This document shows positions 1 to 6,759 of a stretch of 64,000 nt of DNA, in pieces. A program made the translations under genes and the position numbers. Position 1 is the first letter of the stretch. Every line of letters starts with the position of its first letter. The notes beneath the pieces were generated by a model. The model ran no database searches, was not told where the DNA came from, and was given only the letters and a program-made list of their open reading frames with translations. Source of the DNA: Streptomyces sp. NRRL S-37 (GTDB taxonomy: Bacteria > Actinomycetota > Actinomycetes > Streptomycetales > Streptomycetaceae); the NCBI RefSeq assembly GCF_000721605.1, contig NZ_JOIZ01000006.1, positions 1 through 64,000 of the forward strand, read 5' to 3'.

Positions 1-437
1 GTGGTGGGGGTGGTGGGGGTGGCCGTCGGGTCCGGGGCGGGTGTGCGGGACGGGGACGACCGTTCGGGCGGGGTGAGCGGGGCCGGGTTCTTGCCGCCCA
101 GGGCCGTGGGGGAGGACGGGCTCGCCTCGGGGACGGAGGCGGCGGTCCCGGGTGCGGCCGGGGAACCGGTGGGTGTGCCGGCGTCCGTGTGGGGGACGGG
201 CCGGGGGCTTGGTCCCGTGTCGATGCCGGTGTGAGGGGCGGGGCGGGGGCCCGCCTCCGTGCCGATGTCCGTGCCGCCGCCCTGGGTGGTGGCCAGGCGG
301 ACCAGGGTCACGGCGCTCGCGGCCACGGCCAGGCTTCCCGCGGCCAGCAGGACCTTGCGGGGGCGGGGCTTGCGGTGGCGGCCCCGGAGACGGGAGGTGC
401 CCGCCGGTGGTTCATCGGTGGGTGCTGTCGGTGTCAT
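1..437 (-). CDS. Membrane-anchored Pro/Thr-rich protein (N-terminal part only)
   Basis: The gene starts at the ATG at 437 on the minus strand, with a GGGAGG ribosome site just upstream, and runs off the left edge after about 145 codons. The product opens with a basic cytoplasmic stretch rich in Arg, Lys and Pro (residues 1-30). One hydrophobic segment follows (about 31-52, VLLAAGSLAVAASAVTLV), then a long low-complexity region of Pro, Thr, Ser and Ala. This is the look of a type II anchored or secreted protein whose functional domain lies beyond the edge, with the Pro/Thr stretch as a wall-spanning linker. The opposite strand also has open frames here, but their composition does not resemble protein and they lack a good ribosome site. 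The function cannot be named from what is visible. Confidence 0.6.
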   Translation of the reverse strand, partial: MTPTAPTDEPPAGTSRLRGRHRKPRPRKVLLAAGSLAVAASAVTLVRLATTQGGGTDIGTEAGPRPAPHTGIDTGPSPRPVPHTDAGTPTGSPAAPGTAASVPEASPSSPTALGGKNPAPLTPPERSSPSRTPAPDPTATPTTPT

Positions 438-623
438 CGTGCTTCCCTCCCCTGCGTGCGCGCCCCCGCGCGCCGCGGTGTGCGCACGCTATGCACTCCC
501 GTGCGGGGGCGGGCCGCAGTCGGAGGGATGTCACTCGAACGGGTGGTCGGGGGGTGACAAGGGAACCGGGCGTGCGCCCTTTTCCCCGGCGGGTGCGGGC
601 TGCGATGATCGGGACGAGCGAAA

Positions 624-640
624 GTTAACCCGCGTTAACC
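624..640 (+). promoter_or_regulatory. Direct repeat GTTAACC-CGC-GTTAACC upstream of the hydratase gene
   Basis: Two perfect copies of GTTAACC lie 10 bp apart, one helical turn, and end right before the GGAGG ribosome site at 641-645. Each copy holds the AT-rich palindrome GTTAAC, rare in this G+C-rich DNA. The position suggests an operator or a promoter-proximal element; the binding protein is unknown. Confidence 0.35.
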
Positions 641-651
641 GGAGGATGGCG

Positions 652-1452
652 ATGAGTGAGGAACGGTTCGGGGAGTTCGTGCTGGTGCGCCGGCACGAGC
701 GGGGGCATGTCGCGGAGCTCGTCCTCGACCGCCCCAAGGCCATGAACGCCGTGTCGACCGGGATGGCCCGCTCCATCGCCGGCGCCTGTGCGGCGCTGGG
801 GGAGGACCGGAGCGTACGGGTGGTGGTGCTGAGCTCCTCGCACGAGCGGGCGTTCTGTGTGGGGGCCGATCTGAAGGAGCGCAATTCCTTCAGTGACGCC
901 GATCTGGTACGTCAGCGGCCCGTGGCGCGCGGGGCGTACACCGGGGTGCTCGAGCTGCCCGTGCCGACGGTGGCGGCGGTGCACGGGTTCGCGCTCGGCG
1001 GCGGGTTCGAGCTGGCCCTGTCGTGTGACGTGATCGTCGCCGACCGTACGGCGGTCGTGGGGCTGCCCGAGGTGTCGGTCGGGGTGATCCCGGGCGGGGG
1101 CGGTACGCAATTGCTGCCGAGGCGGGTGGGAGCGGCCAGAGCCGCCGAGCTGATCTTCACGGCGCGGCGGGTGGAGGCCGCCGAGGCCCGGGAGCTGGGG
1201 CTGGTCGACGCGCTGGTGGAAGAAGGGCGGGACCGGGAGGAGGCGCTCGCCCTGGCGTCCCGGATTGCCGGGAACTCGCCGGTGGGGCTGCGGGCGGCCA
1301 AGCGGGCGCTGCGGCTCGGGCACGGGCTGGACCTGTCCGCCGGGCTGGAGGTCGAGGACGCCGCCTGGCGGTCGGTGGCGTTCTCGGGGGACCGGGCGGA
1401 AGGGGTCGCCGCCTTCAACGAGAAGCGCAGGCCGGAGTGGCCCGGGGAGTAG
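652..1452 (+). CDS. Enoyl-CoA hydratase/isomerase family protein
   Basis: A 266-residue crotonase-fold protein, the usual length for a single-domain enoyl-CoA hydratase, which adds water to 2-enoyl-CoA in fatty-acid or amino-acid beta-oxidation. Both catalytic glutamates of the family are present: Glu120 in GGGFELAL and Glu140 in LPEVSVGVIPG. The oxyanion-hole region (HERAFCVGADLKE) precedes them. I chose the ATG at 652 because GGAGG at 641-645 lies 6 nt before it. The in-frame ATG at 646 directly abuts that ribosome site, and the open frame further upstream has no protein-like composition. The gene is followed by a diguanylate cyclase gene 67 nt downstream. The exact acyl substrate cannot be read from the sequence, and an isomerase or other crotonase activity remains possible. 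Confidence 0.88.
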   Translation: MSEERFGEFVLVRRHERGHVAELVLDRPKAMNAVSTGMARSIAGACAALGEDRSVRVVVLSSSHERAFCVGADLKERNSFSDADLVRQRPVARGAYTGVLELPVPTVAAVHGFALGGGFELALSCDVIVADRTAVVGLPEVSVGVIPGGGGTQLLPRRVGAARAAELIFTARRVEAAEARELGLVDALVEEGRDREEALALASRIAGNSPVGLRAAKRALRLGHGLDLSAGLEVEDAAWRSVAFSGDRAEGVAAFNEKRRPEWPGE

Positions 1453-1519
1453 CGGTCCGGTGGGCCCCGTTCGCTCCCTCTATGTCACGATCCGACCTGA
1501 AACTTCCTAACCTGGAGGG

Positions 1520-2668
1520 ATGGGTGAGGAGAGCCGGCTGGCGGCCGTGGTGGCGCTGGCCCAGGGCATGGCCGCCGCGCACGGTTCGCGGGACGCCTGG
1601 CGGGCCGCGGCCGGCGGGGCCTGCCGGGCGCTGGGCGGGAGCTTCGCCGCCCTGTCGGTGTGGGAGCGGGAGCTCGGGCGGCTGCGGGTCCTGGTGAACG
1701 TCGGGGAGCTGGCCGAGGACGAGGAGGAGTTCCCGGAGGACGAGTCCTACCCGGTGCATCAGTTCGCCGAGATCACCGAGTTCCTGCACGAGCGGTGGGC
1801 GGGGGGCGGTGAGCCCGACGCGTGGGTGGAGACCGCCGAGGGGCCCTCGGCGGGGCGTGCCGGGTACTGCCACCAGCGGGTGGCCGCGCTCAGGCGACGG
1901 GGGCGCGGGTGCTGTGTGGTCGCGCCGATCGTGCTGCACGGGCGGGCCTGGGGCGAGCTGTATGTGGCCCGGCCGGCCGGTGTGCCCGTCTTCGGGCGGG
2001 GCGACGCCGACTTCGCGACGGTCCTGGCCGCCGTCGTGGCCGCCGGGCTGGCGCAGACCGAGCGGCTGGAGGAGGCCCGGCGGCTGGCGTACACGGACTC
2101 GCTGACCGGGCTGGCCAACCGGCGCGCCGTGGACGCGCGGCTCGACGAGGCCGTGGAGCGGCACCGGCGCGACGGGGCCGTGGTCAGCCTCGTGGTGTGC
2201 GATCTGAACGGGCTGAAGCGGGTCAACGACACGCTGGGGCACGCCGTGGGGGACCGGCTCCTCGAGCGGTTCGGGACCGTGCTGTCGCTGTGCGGGGCCA
2301 TGCTGCCGGGGGCCCTGGCGGCCCGGCTCGGCGGGGACGAGTTCTGTCTGCTGGCGGTGGGGCCGCCGGCCGACGAGGTCGTCAAGGCGGCCGACGAGGT
2401 GTGCCGGCGGGCCGTGGAGCTGGGGATCGGGGACGGGGTCGCCTGCGGGGTGGCGTCCACCGAGGATCCCGTCGGGCCGGTGCACTCCGCCCGGCGGCTG
2501 TTCCGGCTGGCCGACGCGGCGCAGTACCGGGCCAAGGCCGAGCGCGCCGCGCATCCCGTCGTGGCCGGACGGGAGGGGCCGGACGATCCCGTCGTACGGC
2601 TGGCGGACGAGCCGTCGCGGGCGGCGGACGGAGAGCGGCGCCGGTTCCGGGGGCGGCATTCGCCGTAG
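1520..2668 (+). CDS. GAF-GGDEF diguanylate cyclase
   Basis: A 382-residue protein with an N-terminal GAF-like sensor region (about 20-180) and a C-terminal GGDEF domain (about 195-360). The active-site signature GGDEF is intact at residues 271-275, and the family motifs DSLTGLANRRA and DLNGLKRVND are present, so c-di-GMP synthesis from two GTP is expected. The RxxD autoinhibitory site normally five residues before GGDEF is absent; LPGA occupies that place. There are no membrane segments, so it should be cytoplasmic. In Streptomyces c-di-GMP controls BldD and development. The domain layout and position match the GAF-GGDEF protein called CdgE in that genus, though I cannot confirm orthology. 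GGAGGG nearly touches the ATG, and a TAACCT box lies just upstream, so a leaderless transcript is possible. Confidence 0.87.
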   Translation: MGEESRLAAVVALAQGMAAAHGSRDAWRAAAGGACRALGGSFAALSVWERELGRLRVLVNVGELAEDEEEFPEDESYPVHQFAEITEFLHERWAGGGEPDAWVETAEGPSAGRAGYCHQRVAALRRRGRGCCVVAPIVLHGRAWGELYVARPAGVPVFGRGDADFATVLAAVVAAGLAQTERLEEARRLAYTDSLTGLANRRAVDARLDEAVERHRRDGAVVSLVVCDLNGLKRVNDTLGHAVGDRLLERFGTVLSLCGAMLPGALAARLGGDEFCLLAVGPPADEVVKAADEVCRRAVELGIGDGVACGVASTEDPVGPVHSARRLFRLADAAQYRAKAERAAHPVVAGREGPDDPVVRLADEPSRAADGERRRFRGRHSP

Positions 2669-2737
2669 CGCATCGGTAAGGGGTGACGGCGGTTTCCAGG
2701 GGTGACATTGCTGAATTCAGTGCGTACGCTCCTGAAT

Positions 2738-4282
2738 ATGAGTATGCACACTGTGGTGGTGGGGACGTCCGGGACGACCGCGTCCGACGTGCTCGCCGTG
2801 GCGCGCGGCGGCGCCCGCGTCGAACTGTCCGCGGAGGCGGTGGCCGCCCTCACCGCGTCCCGCGAGATCGTGGACGCCCTGGCCGCCAAACCGGACCCCG
2901 TGTACGGGGTGAGCACAGGCTTCGGCGCCCTGGCGACCCGGCACATCAGCCCGGACCTGCGCGCGCGGCTCCAGCGCAACATCGTCCGCTCGCACGCCGC
3001 CGGCATGGGCCCGCGGGTGGAGCGGGAGGTCGTGCGCGCCCTGATGTTCCTGCGGCTGAAGACCGTCTGTTCCGGACGCACCGGTGTCCGGCCCGAGGTC
3101 GCGCGGACGATGGCCGACGTGCTGAACGCCGGGATCACCCCGCTCGTGCACGAGTACGGCTCCCTCGGCTGCTCCGGCGACCTCGCCCCGCTGTCCCACT
3201 GCGCCCTCGCGCTGATGGGCGAGGGGGAGGCGGAGGGCCCCGACGGCAGCGTGCGGCCGGCCGGTGAACTGCTCGCCGAGCACGGCATCCGGCCCGTCGA
3301 GCTGCGCGAGAAGGAGGGACTCGCCCTCCTCAACGGCACCGACGGCATGCTCGGCATGCTGGTCATGGCCCTCGCCGACCTGGATCTGCTGTACAAGTCC
3401 GCCGACGTCACGGCCGCCCTGAGCCTGGAGGCGCTGCTCGGCACCGACAAGGTGCTCGCCCCCGAGCTGCACGCCATCCGCCCGCACCCCGGCCAGGCCG
3501 CCAGCGCCGCCAACATGCTGGCCGTCCTCAAGGGTTCGGGACTGACGGGACATCACCAGGACGACGCGCCCCGCGTCCAGGACGCCTACTCGGTGCGCTG
3601 CGCCCCGCAGGTCGCCGGCGCCGGCCGGGACACCCTGGCGCACGCCCGGCTGGTCGCCGAGCGCGAACTCGCGGCGGCCGTGGACAATCCGGTCGTGCTG
3701 CCCGACGGCCGGGTGGAGTCCAACGGCAATTTCCACGGGGCGCCGGTCGCCTACGTACTGGACTTCCTCGCCATCGCCGTCGCCGACCTCGCCTCCATCG
3801 CCGAGCGCCGCACCGACCGGCTGCTGGACAAGAACCGCAGCCACGGGCTGCCGCCCTTCCTCGCCGACGACCCCGGCGTGGACTCCGGGCTGATGATCGC
3901 CCAGTACACGCAGGCCGCCCTGGTCGGCGAGCTGAAGCGGCTCGCCGTACCGGCGTCGGCGGACTCCATCCCGTCCTCCGCGATGCAGGAGGACCACGTC
4001 TCCATGGGCTGGTCGGCGGCGCGGAAACTGCGGACGGCCGTCGACAACCTCACCCGGGTCGTCGCCGTCGAGCTGTACGCCGCCACCCGGGCCGTGGAAC
4101 TGCGCGAGGGGCTGACCCCGGCGCCGGCCACGCGGGCGGTCGTCACGGCCCTGCGGGAGGCGGGCGTGGGCGGACCCGGTGCGGACCGCTACCTCGCTCC
4201 CGACCTCGCGGCGGCGGACGCGTTCGTGCGGGACGGACGGCTGGTCGCGGCCGTGGAGACGGTCACCGGCCCGCTGAACTGA
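2738..4282 (+). CDS. hutH: Histidine ammonia-lyase (histidase)
   Basis: A 514-residue enzyme that removes ammonia from L-histidine to give trans-urocanate, the first step of histidine degradation. Conserved family stretches run the full length, including YGVSTGFGALA near the N-terminus, and length is normal. The tripeptide that cyclises into the MIO electrophile reads Cys145-Ser146-Gly147 (GSLGCSGDLAPLSH) instead of the usual Ala-Ser-Gly; Streptomyces histidases are known for this form. I chose the ATG at 2738 (MSMHTVVVG) because family homology begins here; an ATG at 2744 is also possible. There is no strong ribosome site, so the message may be leaderless. No other hut gene adjoins it. A 12-bp-stem terminator follows the stop codon. 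Confidence 0.95.
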   Translation: MSMHTVVVGTSGTTASDVLAVARGGARVELSAEAVAALTASREIVDALAAKPDPVYGVSTGFGALATRHISPDLRARLQRNIVRSHAAGMGPRVEREVVRALMFLRLKTVCSGRTGVRPEVARTMADVLNAGITPLVHEYGSLGCSGDLAPLSHCALALMGEGEAEGPDGSVRPAGELLAEHGIRPVELREKEGLALLNGTDGMLGMLVMALADLDLLYKSADVTAALSLEALLGTDKVLAPELHAIRPHPGQAASAANMLAVLKGSGLTGHHQDDAPRVQDAYSVRCAPQVAGAGRDTLAHARLVAERELAAAVDNPVVLPDGRVESNGNFHGAPVAYVLDFLAIAVADLASIAERRTDRLLDKNRSHGLPPFLADDPGVDSGLMIAQYTQAALVGELKRLAVPASADSIPSSAMQEDHVSMGWSAARKLRTAVDNLTRVVAVELYAATRAVELREGLTPAPATRAVVTALREAGVGGPGADRYLAPDLAAADAFVRDGRLVAAVETVTGPLN

Positions 4283-4287
4283 ACCGT

Positions 4288-4320
4288 CCGGGGCCCGGCG
4301 GCCGTTGTGCCGGGCCCCGG
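4288..4320. terminator. Bidirectional terminator between hutH and the sortase substrate gene
   Basis: A perfect 12-bp stem (CCGGGGCCCGGC paired with GCCGGGCCCCGG) around a 9-nt loop lies between two convergent genes, 5 nt after the hutH stop and 8 nt after the stop of the minus-strand gene. Confidence 0.8.
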
Positions 4321-4328
4321 CGGGGACG

Positions 4329-4643
4329 TCACAGACCCAGGCGCTCCCGGCGCACCGAGTAGACGACGAAACCGGCGCCGAGGACCAGGCAGGCCGTGCC
4401 GCCGGCGATGTACGGGGTGCTGTCGAAGCTGCCGGTGTCCGCGAGGCGGACGTCCTCGCCGGTGCTGTCGACGGACGTCGACACGACTCTCGCCTGCTGC
4501 GTGACCTGCGGAGACGGGCTCGCCGAGACCGTGTCGGCCACCGGTGTGTTCGAGGTCGCGTTCGCGGACGGGACGAACCACAGGGCGCACAGCAGGGTGC
4601 CCGCGGCGGTGGCGGTCAGCAACGGACGGAGCGCGGAAGACAC
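4329..4643 (-). CDS. Small sortase-anchored surface protein (LAXTG type)
   Basis: A 104-residue protein with a signal peptide (residues 1 to about 29, ending SANA), a short Ser/Thr/Val-rich mature part, and a complete C-terminal cell-wall sorting signal. That signal consists of LADTG at 67-71, a hydrophobic segment at about 79-96 and a basic tail (RRERLGL). LAXTG is the motif read by class E sortases, which in Streptomyces anchor the long chaplins. The mature part is only about 40 residues and has no chaplin domain, so this is not a chaplin. The start is a GTG; a GGGGA purine run lies about 12 nt upstream, farther than ideal. The role of the exposed peptide is unknown. Confidence 0.72.
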   Translation of the reverse strand: MSSALRPLLTATAAGTLLCALWFVPSANATSNTPVADTVSASPSPQVTQQARVVSTSVDSTGEDVRLADTGSFDSTPYIAGGTACLVLGAGFVVYSVRRERLGL

Positions 4644-4752
4644 GGAATATCGATCCCCTTGTGGCGCTGGCGAATTGGCCGTGTGGGCAGATGTTAGTGA
4701 AAGTCGCGGGTCACAGGAAAGTCACGGGGGCCCGGGGCCGTACGCTCCGGAC

Positions 4753-5115
4753 ATGAGCACCCCAGAGACATCACGGTTTGTACGGCTTCGCGTGGAACTC
4801 GTCCTCGAGATCGACGACGAGGAGGCGGTGACCGGAGCCGCGCTGAACAGGATCGCGGACGACGAAGGCATTCCGGACGAGGAACGGGCACACGCCGAGA
4901 GCGCTGTGACGGAGGACACGGCGGAGGCCCTCGCCCAGCTCGTCGACCCGTTCGCCCTGCTCGGCGAAGTGCCGGGCGTGGAGCTGCTCCAGGCCTCCTG
5001 GAGCGGAGAGGAGATCGACTACGACCCCGACTCGCCGGAGTGGGACCTCGACGAGGACGATGACGACGAGCCCTACGAGGACGAGGACGAGGACGGGGCG
5101 GGACGGGCCGGCTGA
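4753..5115 (+). CDS. Conserved acidic hypothetical protein
   Basis: A 120-residue cytoplasmic protein without signal peptide or membrane segment. The first 90 residues look folded (MSTPETSRFVRLRVELVLEI, then alternating helices). The last 30 are an acidic tail that is almost only Asp and Glu. The ATG at 4753 is chosen because the coding-type composition starts there; upstream lies the promoter region shared with the divergent sortase-substrate gene. I do not recognise the family. The acidic tail is the sort of feature that binds basic partners or metal ions, but this is inference only. Confidence 0.62.
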   Translation: MSTPETSRFVRLRVELVLEIDDEEAVTGAALNRIADDEGIPDEERAHAESAVTEDTAEALAQLVDPFALLGEVPGVELLQASWSGEEIDYDPDSPEWDLDEDDDDEPYEDEDEDGAGRAG

Positions 5116-5134
5116 GGCGTTTTGGGGAAATCGT

Positions 5135-5163
5135 GACCCCGGACGGCAACCGCCACCGGGGTC
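5135..5163 (+). terminator. Hairpin after the acidic protein gene
   Basis: GACCCCGG pairs with CCGGGGTC, and the inner bases can pair further. It lies 20 nt after the stop codon at 5115 and has no T-run. Confidence 0.5.
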
Positions 5164-5249
5164 CTGACGTCTCAAGCGGCGGAGCGCCGACCGGAAACCC
5201 CCACTGTCCGCCCTGTGGACGTGGCGAGCCCCACACCCGTGGACCGTGG

Positions 5250-5276
5250 GGAACGGGGGCACCCGGTCGTAGCGTT
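5250..5276 (+). promoter_or_regulatory. Possible ECF-type promoter of the L,D-transpeptidase gene
   Basis: GGAAC at 5250-5254 resembles the -35 element of cell-envelope-stress sigma factors (SigE type), and GTAGCGTT lies downstream at the -10 side. The spacing does not match a textbook SigE promoter, so this is tentative. It would fit the cell-wall role of the downstream gene. Confidence 0.25.
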
Positions 5277-5355
5277 GAAGGTTGTGGACGAGCTCCCTTG
5301 TCTTCGCGACGAGGCCTCGTGGGGTTGGGATTCGGCAACGATGGAGAAGCGTGTG

Positions 5356-6606
5356 ATGACGGACGGTAAGCGGCGCAGGGGTCTGGCGGCCGCGTCCGCT
5401 CTGCTCGGCGGAGTACTGGTGCTCTCGGCGTGTTCCGGCGGCGACGACGGTGCCTCGGGCGACGGCGACAAGGGCGGCTCACAGGCCCAGGTCGACGAGG
5501 CGGCGGCGAAGAAGTCCTCCGAGGCGCAGATCAAGATCACGCCCAAGGACGGCTCCAACAACGCCTCCATCAACAACTCCGCCACCGTGACCGTGGCCAA
5601 GGGCACGCTCACCGAGGTGAAGATGACCACCTCCGACGGCACCGCCGTCGCCGGTGAGATATCCGCCGACAAGAAGAGCTGGAAGCCCAGCGACCAGCTC
5701 GAGCGCGCCACCACCTACAAGCTGTCGGCCACCGCCGAGGACGCCGCGGGCCTCGCCGCCCACGAGAACGCCTCGTTCACCACGGTCGCCCCGGACAACA
5801 GCTTCATCGGCACCTTCACCCCGGACGACGGCACCACCGTCGGCGTCGGCATGCCGGTGTCGATCAACTTCGACAAGGCCATCACCAACAAGGCCGAGGT
5901 GCAGAAGGGCATCACCGTCACCAGCAGCAGCGGCCAGGAGGTCGTCTGCCACTGGTTCAACGCCAACCGCATGGACTGCCGGCCCGACGAGTACTGGCAG
6001 GAGAACTCCACCGTCACGCTGAAGCTGGCGCTCGACGGTGTCGAGGGCGCCGAGGGCGTCGTCGGCGTCCAGCAGAAGACGGTCACCTTCAAGATCGGCC
6101 GCAACCAGGTGACGTACGTCGACGCCAAGACCAAGCAGATGAAGGTCACGCAGGACGGCAAGACCGTCCGCACCATCCCGATCTCCGCCGGGGCGCCCGA
6201 GAACAAGACCTACGAGGGCCAGATGGTGATCTCCGAGAAGTTCAAGGAGACCCGGATGAACGGCGCGACGGTCGGCTTCACCGACGACGACGGCAAGGGC
6301 GAGTACGACATCAAGGACGTGCCGCACGCCATGCGTCTGAGCACCTCCGGCACCTTCGTCCACGGCAACTACTGGGGTGCCAAGTCCATCTTCGGCAGCG
6401 TCAACACCAGTCACGGCTGCGTGGGCCTGTCCGACACCAAGGGCGCGAACGACCCGAGCACGCCGGGCGCCTGGTTCTACGACAACTCGATCATCGGTGA
6501 CGTGGTCGTCGTCCAGAACACCGGCGACAAGACCATCGCCCCGGACAACGGCCTCAACGGCTGGAACATGAGCTGGGAGGAGTGGAAGGCGGGCTCGGCG
6601 GTCTGA
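5356..6606 (+). CDS. L,D-transpeptidase lipoprotein (YkuD domain)
   Basis: A 416-residue lipoprotein. The signal peptide ends in the lipobox LSAC with Cys26 as lipidation site. An Ala/Gly/Asp linker follows, then two Ig-like domains (about 60-250) and a C-terminal YkuD catalytic domain. The catalytic motif is complete: His336 in HGNYWG, then Ser352-His353-Gly354-Cys355, with Cys355 as nucleophile. The enzyme should form 3-3 cross-links in peptidoglycan at the outer face of the membrane, and such enzymes are not blocked by most penicillins or by vancomycin-type changes. I chose the ATG at 5356 because GGAGAAG lies 6-8 nt upstream; the in-frame ATG at 5341 would put extra residues before the basic signal-peptide start. 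A strong terminator with a T-rich run follows. Confidence 0.92.
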   Translation: MTDGKRRRGLAAASALLGGVLVLSACSGGDDGASGDGDKGGSQAQVDEAAAKKSSEAQIKITPKDGSNNASINNSATVTVAKGTLTEVKMTTSDGTAVAGEISADKKSWKPSDQLERATTYKLSATAEDAAGLAAHENASFTTVAPDNSFIGTFTPDDGTTVGVGMPVSINFDKAITNKAEVQKGITVTSSSGQEVVCHWFNANRMDCRPDEYWQENSTVTLKLALDGVEGAEGVVGVQQKTVTFKIGRNQVTYVDAKTKQMKVTQDGKTVRTIPISAGAPENKTYEGQMVISEKFKETRMNGATVGFTDDDGKGEYDIKDVPHAMRLSTSGTFVHGNYWGAKSIFGSVNTSHGCVGLSDTKGANDPSTPGAWFYDNSIIGDVVVVQNTGDKTIAPDNGLNGWNMSWEEWKAGSAV

Positions 6607-6646
6607 CGCCGGCCGCGCACGCGCGGCGCTCCACCCCACCACCCGG

Positions 6647-6701
6647 CCGATGCCGCCGTCCGCCCCTCACGGGGAGCGGGCGGCGGCATCGGTCTTCTTC
6701 T
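6647..6701 (+). terminator. Strong intrinsic terminator after the L,D-transpeptidase gene
   Basis: A stem of about 20 bp (CCGATGCCGCC side against GGCGGCGGCATCGG) with a TCAC loop is followed by TCTTCTTCT. It is among the few hairpins here with a T-rich tail. Confidence 0.85.
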
Positions 6702-6702
6702 C

Positions 6703-6753
6703 ATGGGGCTCTTATGGAGCGCTTACCGCTTCATCACCCGCCGTCCCTAGCTT
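6703..6753 (+). promoter_or_regulatory. 11-bp tandem repeats and leaderless-type promoter of the ABC exporter
   Basis: ATGGGGCTCTT (6703-6713) and ATGGAGCGCTT (6714-6724) match at 9 of 11 positions in direct tandem. An 11-bp period is typical of OmpR/PhoB-type response-regulator sites. TAGCTT at 6748-6753 stands 6 nt before the ATG at 6760, the spacing of a -10 box on a leaderless message, and no ribosome site is visible. No two-component genes lie nearby. Confidence 0.4.
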
Positions 6754-6759
6754 GCCGCC

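Noticed and set aside
259-651. Upstream extension of the enoyl-CoA hydratase frame
   Set aside because: It is antisense to a membrane-anchored protein gene, is not protein-like, and the GGAGG fits the ATG at 652.
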